From Harmonia axyridis (taxonomy: Eukaryota; Arthropoda; Insecta; Coleoptera; Coccinellidae), in contig NC_059502.1 in NCBI RefSeq assembly GCF_914767665.1, positions 10,664,001 to 10,728,000 on the forward strand: a DNA stretch of 64,000 bases, in the 5' to 3' direction. Positions 31,045 to 39,899 of the stretch are shown in pieces (position 1 is the stretch's first letter; every line of letters begins with the position of its first letter). Made by a program: the position numbers and the translations under genes. Under the pieces are notes generated by a model. That model ran no database searches and had not been told where the DNA came from. It was given only the letters and a program-made list of their open reading frames with translations.

Positions 31045-32845
31045 AGCGTAGGATCGTTCAGTGAAGGACAAAATTAGTGTGGGACAATTTGAGACTAGGT
31101 CAATTTTAGTATAGAACTATAAGTCCAGGAAAATTTTAGTGACTGTGGAACAAATTTAGAAAAGGACAATTTTGGTGTAGAACAATGCAGTGTAAGGCAA
31201 TTCAGCTTAAGAAGTGTGGGGATATTTAAGGGTTGGGCAATTCTGACGCGGGGAAATGTAGTGTAGGACAATTCAACTCGAGATAATTTTAGTCTTGGAC
31301 AATTCATTGTGAGCCGGTTCAGACTATTTCAGTGTGGGATAATTTTTGAGTAAGTCTTTTTTTTTTAGCATGAATTATTTTAGTGAAGGACAATTTTAGA
31401 ATAGGACAATTTCAGCAGGGATAATTTTCGTGTTGATTTTTGTAGAAATACATAATTGATACTTGTCCGTAGTAGATAAGCTATTTTTCGCGACGAATGA
31501 TCTTCAAGAAATACTACTCGCACAATCACAAAATATTCTCCTTCCATTTCGCAACTCTTTCTCATTCTAATGAATTTCCATCGTTCTATATTGAGAAGGA
31601 GAAAGTGTGGGGTAATATAGAGTTGGAAAATTTTGGCGTGGGAAAGTGTAGTGTAGGCCAATTCAGCGTGAGCCAGTTTAGACTAGGACAACTTTAGTTT
31701 GAGATAATTGTGTAACTATTTTAGTATAGATTAATTAGTTGACCGATTTTGCCGAATCAAAGTATAGTGTAGAACAATTCAGATTATGATATTTTGGCGT
31801 AGGACAATTCAGCGTGGGATACTTGAAACTGAAATAATTTCAATGTGGAATAATTTTTGGGTAGGATAATTTTAGCATAGGTTAGTTGAGTGTAGGACCG
31901 CCTGGTAAAGGACAATTTTACAGTGAGGCAATTGTAGAGTAGGGCAATCATACCCATTCTCCTCCTATTCCTATTAAATTTCCATAGGTCTATATTAAGA
32001 AAGAGAAGTGTGGGGCAATTTAGATTTGGACTATTTCGGCGCGAGAAAGTGTAATGTAGATCAATTCTGTGTGAGCCAGTTTAGCCTAGGACAACTTTCG
32101 TTTGGGATATTTTTGAGTATAACTATTTTAGAATGAATAAGTTTAGAGTCAGACAATTTTAGAGTTGAACAATTTTGCTGGAGCCAAGTGTAGTGTAGGA
32201 CAATTCAGCTTGTGATAATTTTGGCGTAGAACAATTCAGCGTGAGCTACTTTGAACTAGGATACTTTCAATGTGGGATGATTTTTGAGTAGTATTATTTA
32301 AGCATAGGTTAGTTGAGTGTAGGACCGTCTGGTAAAGGACAATTTTACAGTGGGGCAATTTTAGAGTAGGACAATCATACCCATTCTTCTCCCATTCCGC
32401 AAATCTTCCCATCCTAATGAATTTTCATTGAGAAACAGAAAGTGTTGGGTAATTTAGAGTTGGAAAATTTTGGCGTGAGAAAGTGAAGTGAAGGTCAATT
32501 GAGCATGAGCCAGTTCAGACTAGGATAACTTCAGTTTCAGATGCTTTTCGTGTATGACTATTTGAGTATAGATTAGTTCAGAGTCGGACAATTTTAGAGT
32601 TGAACAATTTTGCTGAAGCCAAGTATAGTGTTGAACAATTCAGCTTGCGTTAATTTTTGTGAAGGACAATTCAGCGTGAGGTAATTTGAACAAGAATAAT
32701 TTCTATGTGGGATAATTTTTGGGTAGGATTACTCTAGCATATGTAAGTTGAGTGTAGGACCGTCTGGTAAAGGACAATTTTAGATTAGGACAATTTTAGC
32801 AGGGGACAATTTAGTTTAGGTGAATTTTCGTATACATTTTCGAAA
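31045..32845. repeat. Degenerate minisatellite with higher-order ~430-520-bp repeats
   Basis: About 1.8 kb built from variants of a word of roughly 17-20 bases (GTGTAGGACAATTTTAG, GTGGGATAATTTTTG, CGTGAGCCAGTTTAG). Longer blocks recur in order: TTGAGTGTAGGACCGTCTGG at about 31887, 32312 and 32748, and a spacer with CATTCCGCAACTCTT-like sequence at about 31540, 31970, 32395 and 32940. This gives a higher-order unit of about 430-520 bp. It lies about 270 bp upstream of the METTL9 exon in gene orientation, so it is probably intronic. Open frames inside are by-products. Confidence 0.85.
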
Positions 32846-32849
32846 AAAC

Positions 32850-33390
32850 ACTTCTATGATGATTTTTAACAACTGATTAGTCCAAATTTGCGCTGATCAA
32901 TCTTCAAGAAATCTCACTCAAACTCATCCACCTCCCATTCCGCAACTCTTCCCCGTCATAACGAAATTCCATCGTTCCATAATGAGAAAGAGGATCGTTT
33001 TTGTGCAGAAGCAATAAACAATCCACCACACCTGTGAGAAATAATTTACAAACATTAAGACGGTGTTGCGCGCACAGTAGCAACGAGTACAATAAACGTC
33101 TCGGAATGCCATTAGGGCGGACGGGGCATCTTCGGGCGTAATCAACGTAGGTAATTAAAACGGGCCGTAGCCCAAGACTCTCTCGGCAGTCCGATAAAGA
33201 TCAATCATGCACACTTCTCGGTCCGGATTCAATCTCACTCGTCCAGCAGACACCTGTTAGTTGGGGCTCTCTTGATTGAAATTTGAACGGGAGAATGCCG
33301 CTTCGTCGGTCGGGTGATACATTTGATACGGGTCTGGATGGAACGGTGGCCGAGCGCGGGATGGCACATGCGTAGTGGAGGAAATAACTT
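32850..33390. other. GC-richer unique stretch after the minisatellite
   Basis: It begins with one more spacer unit of the minisatellite (to about 32990), then CpG-rich sequence at 33050-33380 with no repeat partner. It could be a regulatory region or an upstream non-coding exon of the minus-strand gene. No coding exon could be supported. Confidence 0.35.
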
Positions 33391-34100
33391 ACTTCAAAAA
33401 TCTATATATCTCCTGAATTATTCGTCACAGACCCCACAAATGAAAACGTTTTTCAAACATCAAGTTCCGATCTAAAACATACTGAGGTTTCAAGGGCGTA
33501 GCTTACTTCCAGGAGAAGTTGCAGCCTAGGGAATGTTATCAATGTTTTTCTCGAAAATTTCAGATTTTAATCTATAATCCCAGATCGCCCAACTGCAAAC
33601 ATTTTCGTGATCTCCATAGTCGAATCAATCAATGAAATGATACAATATTCCCATGAAGGTACTTTCATTTTTATTCAATTTTCTAAGGGTTAGGTATAGA
33701 AAATTTTACGAAAAAATTTCGACTAAAAATTTTTCAGGTGAGATCAAAATTCGGCTTATTAGAGATCGTCAATTCTGACACCGCTCACCGATTTTTCGTA
33801 GAGCTCACGGTTTCGAGGAAATTTGAACTCGAAATTTGGGAAAAAATTGAATTTGCCTCGAAAAATCGTTATATCTCCTGAATTATTCGTCACAGACCCC
33901 TCAAATAAAAACGGTTTTGAACATCAAGTTGTCATCTAAGACATACTGAGATTTCAAGGACCTAGCTTACGTCCAGGAGAAGTTGCAGCCTCGGGAATAT
34001 TATCAATTTTTTTCTCGAAAATTTCAGATTTTTACCTATAATTTTTGAGATAATGTACGGATCGCCCAATTGCAAGCATTTTTGTGATCTACATAGCCTG
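33391..34100 (+). repeat. Satellite-like tandem repeat, ~466-bp unit, cluster 2
   Basis: TATATCTCCTGAATTATTCG recurs at about 33405 and 33871 (466 bp). CAGGAGAAGTTGCAGCCT and CCCAACTGCAAACATTTTCG recur with the same spacing, giving about one and a half units. The same family forms cluster 1 at 21645-22330. The array ends at about 34100, immediately before the hammerhead-like motif. Confidence 0.8.
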
Positions 34101-34135
34101 CTATTTCGTTTGTTTGTCATCTTGGGTAGAGTTAT

Positions 34136-34179
34136 GCGGTACTGATGATACCCTAATAAGGGTGAAAATGGTATATCGC
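34136..34179 (+). ncRNA. Hammerhead ribozyme motif, minimal type I
   Basis: The conserved core is CTGATGA (34142-34148) and GAAA (34164-34167). Stem II is ACCC/GGGT with a TAATAA loop and one extra T after CTGATGA. Stem I is GCGGTA (34136-34141) paired with TATCGC (34174-34179), six pairs including one G-U. Cleavage would follow GTA (A17 at 34173). Stem III is reduced to the A15.1-U16.1 pair with loop ATGG, which resembles the very short stem III of hammerheads in animal retroelements (Penelope-like elements, retrozymes). The A-G mismatch at 15.2/16.2 may have weakened this copy. Confidence 0.55.
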
Positions 34180-34199
34180 TATTCTCCCTCGATGACATG

Positions 34200-35280
34200 C
34201 ATTCTCCTCGGGTTACTTTCGATTATGATTCCTACGTAATAGCGTAGAAATCTTCTGTCTGACAATGGTTATGTTGATGGCATTTTTGCTGATACATTAA
34301 CCAGATAGATAATTAATATCGTATGATATTATTACACTATTGGAAATTGTACTTCTTTTTCTCTTCTTAGTTCTTAGGTTTAGTCTTAGTTCTAAGGAAT
34401 GATGCATAAACCCACCTTAATCCCTACAATCCTAATTGTATAAAATGAATAAGAGTCATCTTGCACTTAAACTCAGTTCATGGCAAAAATGCCTAGACAT
34501 AAGGTCCTAGTATAACGTCTACATCTATGGCCCCACGAAATCAGAAGCCACCTTGACAACGTTCTTAGACGGAGGACCATAAAAACAGTTGAAGACTACG
34601 ACTCGGCATTTTTATGGCGTCCGAAGCGCTAATCCTGTGGCGGCTTGACCCATTCCTGGCATGCCGAGGAACCTCCGAAAAACTGTCTTCGTGCTTCCAG
34701 ACCAACTCGCAGATTGTTTTGTCTTCCGATGTTAGTGTCACTTATTGACATTTGCCGATTGTTATTGTGGACGCGTTTTTACCTACCGATCTTGTTGAGA
34801 CGTCAACTTTCCGTGAAAATCGTTTAGATTTTTTCGTGAGAAAGGGATTGATTGGACTGATGATGAGGGGGATAAATGAGAATTTTAGGTTAGTTGGAAT
34901 GGGAATCGCATTTTGTTGCTATTTGTTTCGTCTTTTTTTGATAACATCTTTTAATTTTAAATTGGAACGATTTTGTTTATAAGGCATGAAATAGTGAACG
35001 AGCATCACGATTTATTAGAGAGTTTTCCTGAAAGTATACCGTAAAACCTCCCAACTTTGTCCTAACCTTGATACACTCCGAGTTTTTGTCATATTAACAC
35101 TCTCTATTGGCTGTACAAAGAAGTGTGAATATTAAGATAACTACCCTTCTTCGTTTCTCTACATTGTGTCCGTTAGGTATGGAACAAATTCATTTTTAGC
35201 TAAACAGACCATTTTAAGAAATAATCCTGAAACACGTCGATTTCTGATTTTTATTTAGCGTATTTTAAAGTAATAATCTA
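34200..35280. other. Intergenic or intronic, no recognisable gene
   Basis: No named repeat. The sequence next to the hammerhead motif (about 34100-34320) could be the rest of its host retroelement, but no coding motif supports this. Confidence 0.35.
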
Positions 35281-35420
35281 ATATACAGGGTGAATTACTT
35301 CCGAGTAATGAAGTCACCGTCATTTTCTTTTGAATGGAACACCCTCATTTTGTCCCCATTTTCCGATTACTCTAGCTGAGTTGATTCCAAAAATGTATCA
35401 CATGTTGATTTCAATTGGTA

Positions 35421-35822
35421 CAGGGTGGACAAAAATACAATAGTTTTGTGTGTGCTCATAAAGTAACGCGTAACATTCTTTATCAGTTAAATTAACAATA
35501 TTATCAAAAATACTTATTGTCTAGCGGCAATTGGTTTGAATGTAACAGCCTGTAGTTTGTCACATTTTTAGATTAATAAATATGAGCTGTTTCCAAACAT
35601 GTTTGGTACTTGTGGTCTAGCAGACAACATATGGAAGAAATTATTTCTTATTTTTTTATATTTTTATCAATCTAAAAATGTAACAAACTACAGGGTGTTA
35701 CATTCAAACCAATTGCCGCTAGACAATAAGTATTTTTGATAATATTGTTAATTTAACTAATAAAGAATGTTTTGCGTTACACTATGAGCCCACACAAAAC
35801 TATTGTATTTTTGTCCACCCTG
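35421..35822. mobile_element. Foldback element with ~150-bp arms
   Basis: The arms 35421-35575 and 35670-35822 are near-perfect complements, starting CAGGGTGGACAAAAATACAA on both sides. TA adjoins each end, within a longer palindromic flank AATTGGTA/TACCAATT. The centre is about 95 bp. A TACAGGGTG end of another element lies just left at 35284. Non-autonomous, no coding region. Confidence 0.8.
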
Positions 35823-35844
35823 TACCAATTCAAAATTCAAATCA

Positions 35845-36293
35845 AAGTTCAAGGACAGATCCCCCAAGGAGATGCGCTTTTTCTTTGAGGGATGTGTCCT
35901 TAAACTTTTCCACAGATTGGATCGCTAGAATTATGTTAGTTTGTTAATTATTAATAAATCCTATATTCTGAGTGAATAAATTATTGAATTCTTGTAAGAG
36001 TTTATTCATAAATAGCAAATGTTCGTTAACTACCAGTTGAAAATTTGTTGACACCGAATTTATGTTATTTGTGGAGATAACGTAAGTTCATATAAATTAT
36101 TTATCACCGAAATATATTACATATTATCAAATACCTTTCTAAACAAATATTTTATTCTCTATTAATGAACTCTTTTGAATGCATGATTTAACTATTAATG
36201 AATATATCAAATATAAATCTGCTGTGATAGTTGTGAATATATAACCTCCGAATAAGTGCTTTATCAATAAAAAATATGGATTTCTTCGAGTGT
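35845..36293. repeat. Dispersed ~450-bp repeat, copy 1, with terminal hairpin
   Basis: It matches 58033-58480 over about 440 bp with few differences. One end is a strong imperfect hairpin: AAGTTCAAGGACAGATCC pairs with GGGATGTGTCCTTAAACTT across about 25 nt. The rest is very AT-rich with no open frame. No TIR or tail was found; it may be a SINE-like or solo-terminal-repeat element. Confidence 0.75.
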
Positions 36294-37180
36294 AAATTGT
36301 GAAAACTTCGAGAAAGAGTGGTTTTATTGAACTGCCTGCTTCTCAGAGATTCCTTATATTGAATATAAAGTAAATCACAGCAACAAAATTCCCCAAAAGA
36401 AGTACCATTAAAATCTCAAAACGTTCTGATTACGTCAGAATGAGACATAACAAACGGATATGCGTGTTTAAACATTTTCCTGGACAATGAGTTCCCTGTT
36501 AAATCTATGAATCACATGTGGGCATATCCGTCAGATTTAATTGTTACTCCCAAGAAGTAATTGTCAGTCCGCGTTAGTTTAATGTCATTTTAAATACACA
36601 ACAATTATATAACCTGACACTGCGCCCAGAATGAGGATGTCACTGGCTGACAATTAGGGACATTATATGGAGCAGTTTTGATTGTTCGAAGTCACTCTAC
36701 CTTGGAGCTTTTGGTTCCTACACGATCTTTTGTTTAATCTTAATTCCCAGTTTCGATTGAAAACACGCTTGGAAAAAATTTATATTTGGGTGTTATAGAA
36801 ATATGACACCCAAATCTCTAAAGAGCTAATCAAGAATCTTGAAACCGTCGATTCGAACACTTTTTTAGCATGATGTTGATCGTATTCCATGTTACTGAAT
36901 GAGTACCAGGCCTGGCGTCAGAGTCATGATACTTTTTTCTTGTGAGTACGAAGCTTCGAAAGATGTGAGACAATCTTCCGAAAATTTTTCTATAGAAATT
37001 TGGTTTTTGGATGTTTTTTATTGCTCTTTTGTACCAGAATTCATATGAATACACTGTAACCTTTGTAGAACATTCTGATGAATTTGAACTTGGGATGAGT
37101 TCGAAAGTATGCAGTTAGTTTTCTCAAAATGTTAATATCCAATCTTTTTAGTAGTGAAAACATAAAAAGTTTAGCAATAA
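36294..37180. other. Intergenic, no recognisable gene
   Basis: No motif or repeat partner seen. Confidence 0.4.
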
Positions 37181-38025
37181 GAGCCAAATTTTCGTTATTT
37201 GCGGAAGGTTTTAATTTTCTGCTTCAATATGAAGAAATCTGAGGCTGAGGCTCATCGAATGCTCTCAACAACTTATGGTGAGGCCTCTATTAGTGAAAGA
37301 ACGTGCCGAAAGTGGTTTCGAGGTGGAAGAGAGAAGGTTTTCGAAGATGCAGAGTTGCAGTCATCACTTGATCAAAACTCGTGTCAAACGCAACAAGAAT
37401 TGGTAGGAATATTGGGAGTTCAGAAACAATCCATTTCGAAACGCCTGAAAGTCATGGGAAAGATTCAAAAACACGTCGACGTCCAAACCGAATATTCACG
37501 ATTCCTAGGTAATTCTCAGTATTTGAGAGACCAGCTCGGCGTAGTGTATTATGAGTTGTTAAAACCGACTGAAACAATCACAGGCGATCGTTATCGAACG
37601 CAATTAATGCGTTTGAGCTGAGCATTGAAAGAAAAAAAGCCGCAATACATGGAGATACATGATAAAGTGATTTTACAGCATGACAATGCTCGACCCCATG
37701 TTGCGAAAGTGGTCAAGACATACTTGGAAACGTTAAAGTGGGAAGTTCTACCCCACCCGCCGTATTCTCCAGACGTCACTTGTTTCGATCAATGGCAAAC
37801 GGCCTGGCTGACCAGTACTTCCGGCCTTATAAAGAAGTAAAAAAATTGGATCTATACATGGATCGCTTCAAAAGATGACCAGTTTTTTTAATGCTGTTAG
37901 AAAGATGGTAGAAAGTAGTGGACAGCGATGGACAATATTTTGAATCATAAATGTGTAACCAGTTTTTCAAATAAAGCCTCGAATTTCGGAAAAAAACGGC
38001 GGAAGCAAACGCGTATGTATAATAA
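37181..38025 (+). mobile_element. mauritiana-type mariner copy 1, internally deleted
   Basis: DD34D mariner relic. The 5' TIR is lost; homology starts near 37181. The 3' end keeps AAAACGGCGGAAGCAAACGC near 38000. Blocks in order: KKSEAEAHRMLSTTYGEASI (first HTH), GGREKVFEDAE, LDQNSCQTQQELVGILGVQK (second HTH), LKVMGKIQKH, then a deletion of the MTGDEKWVHYDN block, then DQLGVVYYELLKPTETITGD, LQHDNARPHVAKVVKTYLET and HPPYSPDVT. The Mos1-like wording places it near the mauritiana subfamily. Confidence 0.85.
37199..37840 (+). pseudogene. mauritiana-type mariner transposase (copy 1)
   Basis: 37199-37621 (140 codons) covers both N-terminal HTH motifs and then jumps to VVYYELLKPTETITGDRY; the first catalytic block is deleted. 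A TGA at 37619-37621 interrupts it. 37625-37840 then gives the second catalytic D (LQHDNARPHVAKVV) and SPDVTCFDQW, where a small deletion has removed the APSDYHLF block with the third D. Inactive. Confidence 0.8.
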
Positions 38026-38374
38026 AATGTTACCTATATCTTTGACTATTTATTCTGATTTCAAATACGACAAAATTCATCCTAGATGTTGATGGAATTG
38101 CACTGACAGAACTCTTCAAATAGAAAGGTTCAGAGAATACATTGTTATCTCAACATGACTATTGATTCACTTAAGTATATAATTTCCTGAAATAAATGTG
38201 ATAGTGAAACTTTTTTGTGAATTATATGGACCGCTCATTAGCACAAATGACTTTTCTTTGTTTGGTTTTTTCCTTCGAAAGATCTGAGAACTAAGCGAGT
38301 AAAATATTCAAATAAATTCTCTGAAATAAATGTTTCTCATTCAAGAAATTTATTGAAAACTCACAGTTCCGACC

Positions 38375-38530
38375 ACTGCAAACGTGCCCGCGGTGGTCAT
38401 ATGAACGAGGTCGAGTTCCATTCATAAATGTTTTGATTGTACTTCAACCCGATAATAAAGTTTTTGAATCATCTCAAATGGTTTGCATTTTATTTCGAAA
38501 AAAAGTTGTCAAGTCCTTATTGGAAAACCC
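38375..38530 (+). mobile_element. 3' tail of another IS630/Tc1/mariner-type element
   Basis: The plus strand reads CKRARGGHMNEVEFHS-like codons ending in a stop near 38425. A 3' region follows with TATTTCGAAAAAAAGTTGTC and ends near 38530. The GGHM..xxF tail is common at the C-terminus of transposases of this superfamily. It is too short to classify. Confidence 0.35.
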
Positions 38531-38859
38531 GATATATATCACCCATCCTCTGCATCTACTGCTGGACATAAGCCTCCCCTAATTACAAAGAATGAATGAA
38601 TAAACAATTTTTCCAATCTGCCAACATCGCTGCCAATTTGAAGTAGAAAATTCGACGTCATTCGAGGGTCTCAAGGTCATATACCTCATCTACATGTTCA
38701 CCCTTGTTTTAATTAGTAAGAATAAAACACTGAAAACTCTACATATCGCATATTCATTCATGCATCTAATTCCATCCCTACTCAAACTTTCAGGTGCGAA
38801 ACCCCATCGACCCCTACGCCCATGACCTCCAACCCCCCCACCCAAAACTTCCGCAACAC

Positions 38860-39240
38860 CGACCCACGTCCGTAACGATCAAAAAACAAAACCGCGCCGC
38901 CATTTTCGGAATTTAGGTCCACGTATTTCACGCGGCAATATTTCATATCGGATGAACGGATCGCTAATAGCGGTTCGCAATTCCCCCGGAAAAAAAATGT
39001 CACCGCCGCACATGGGACCCGAGCAGCACCTCCGAGGAGAGACGTGGAGAGGGGGGCGGCGCGGGGGGAGGTTTTGCGCGCTCCGTGTCGCCCAGGTAAG
39101 TGATGGATGACTCCCCGGAGATATTTTCCATCATCCGTCCAATCAAGCAAATGCAAATTCCGCCAAGAGTCGTAAAAAGATGCCGCGCTTCGACCGGCTA
39201 CACGTCGATATATATATGTACATTCAACTATTTCCAATAA
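38860..39240 (+). promoter_or_regulatory. GC/CpG-rich island, possible promoter and first exon
   Basis: GC content and CpG density are far above the surrounding AT-rich DNA (for example GGGGGGCGGCGCGGGGGGAG near 39051-39070). It contains a strong donor, CAG/GTAAGT, at 39095/39096. This combination suggests a host promoter with a 5' exon on the plus strand. The 151-codon minus-strand frame across it is probably composition-driven. Confidence 0.4.
38997..39095 (+). CDS. Candidate first coding exon ending at a consensus donor
   Basis: ATG at 38997 opens 33 codons that end exactly at CAG/GTAAGT (39095/39096). Translation: MSPPHMGPEQHLRGETWRGG, RRGGRFCALRVAQ. There is no family similarity, and the composition is arginine- and glycine-rich as expected from GC-rich DNA, so it may equally be 5' UTR. 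The donor is the main evidence. The downstream exon was not found; the intron would contain the Tc1 relics. Confidence 0.25.
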
Positions 39241-39724
39241 GAAATCGGAATATGTATTTATCGTATTTACGTATTTGCCGCGCGGATAATGCTAGCCTCG
39301 GTACCTCGATTGGTGATCGGACATCTTGTTATTTTAAAATGGGGAAATAGAGATTCCGACGATTTTATCCATTAAGTACCGTATGGTGAGTCTACGTGCA
39401 GGAAGCGTTAGTTAGACGACCTCGACAAGGAAGACGAGGAGCTGCTGAACATCCATTACAAATTACAAGCCGTGAGATATTGTTGGTGCTTCGTTTACAT
39501 CTGGCTAGTCTACTGGAGGCAAGTACTGATGGCCACCAAATTTGCCATGTGTAAATTGCATGTCTCGAAAGTTTCAGCACAAATTTAAAATGACAATTTC
39601 TCAGATTGACCGGGCTAGAATAGTAGCCCTTCATCAAAAAGCTTTGTCGAACCACCAGATTGCGCAACGTTTGAATTATGGCGGCTTCTCATAAAGCTCC
39701 ACATAGCAACAATAAACACAGCAC

Positions 39725-39803
39725 TTGGTGGCCTAGAGGTTAAGAGTGTAGACTCACTCACTCAGATGTGACAAGGTGCCGGGTTCGAGTCCCGGCGGCT
39801 CCC
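39725..39803 (+). ncRNA. tRNA-related SINE head (Pol III A and B boxes), not a functional tRNA
   Basis: The A box is TGGCCTAGAGG (39729-39739) and the B box GGTTCGAGTCC (39782-39792, exact consensus), 53 bp apart. The T arm is perfect: CCGGG, loop TTCGAGT, CCCGG. The GGCCTAGAGGTTAAG segment resembles class II tRNAs (Ser/Leu). The acceptor strands do not pair (the 5' side is unrelated to the 3' CGGCTCC), and no clean anticodon arm forms, so this is a tRNA-derived promoter rather than a tRNA gene. Confidence 0.7.
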
Positions 39804-39823
39804 GATAATTATAAATTCCCCAA

Positions 39824-39899
39824 GCGTCTATGACACGGCACACACAAATATACCAAAGTCACACTGATGAGTCCGGTGTGTGTGCCAGAGACGAAACGC
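39824..39899 (+). ncRNA. Hammerhead ribozyme, type III arrangement
   Basis: All core residues are present. Stem III is GCGT (39824-39827) with ACGC (39896-39899). The cleavage triplet is GTC, with C17 at 39828. Stem I is TATGAC/GTCACA with one A-C mismatch, plus GG/CC. CTGATGA is at 39864-39870. Stem II is GTC/GAC plus CGG/CCG with two bulged A, and GAAA is at 39893-39896. Loop I (CACACACA, 39839-39846) is exactly complementary to loop II (TGTGTGTG, 39877-39884), which would allow the loop-loop contact that natural hammerheads use for activity. Function is inferred from structure only. Confidence 0.75.

Noticed and set aside
35845..35910. Pre-miRNA call for the terminal hairpin
   Set aside because: It lies at the end of a repeated element, stem length is borderline, and no small-RNA data are available.
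38782..39237. 151-codon minus-strand frame
   Set aside because: Explained by GC-rich composition. The opposite strand carries the consensus donor.
39725..39803. Functional tRNA gene
   Set aside because: Only the B box and T arm are perfect. The acceptor strands do not pair and no anticodon arm forms.
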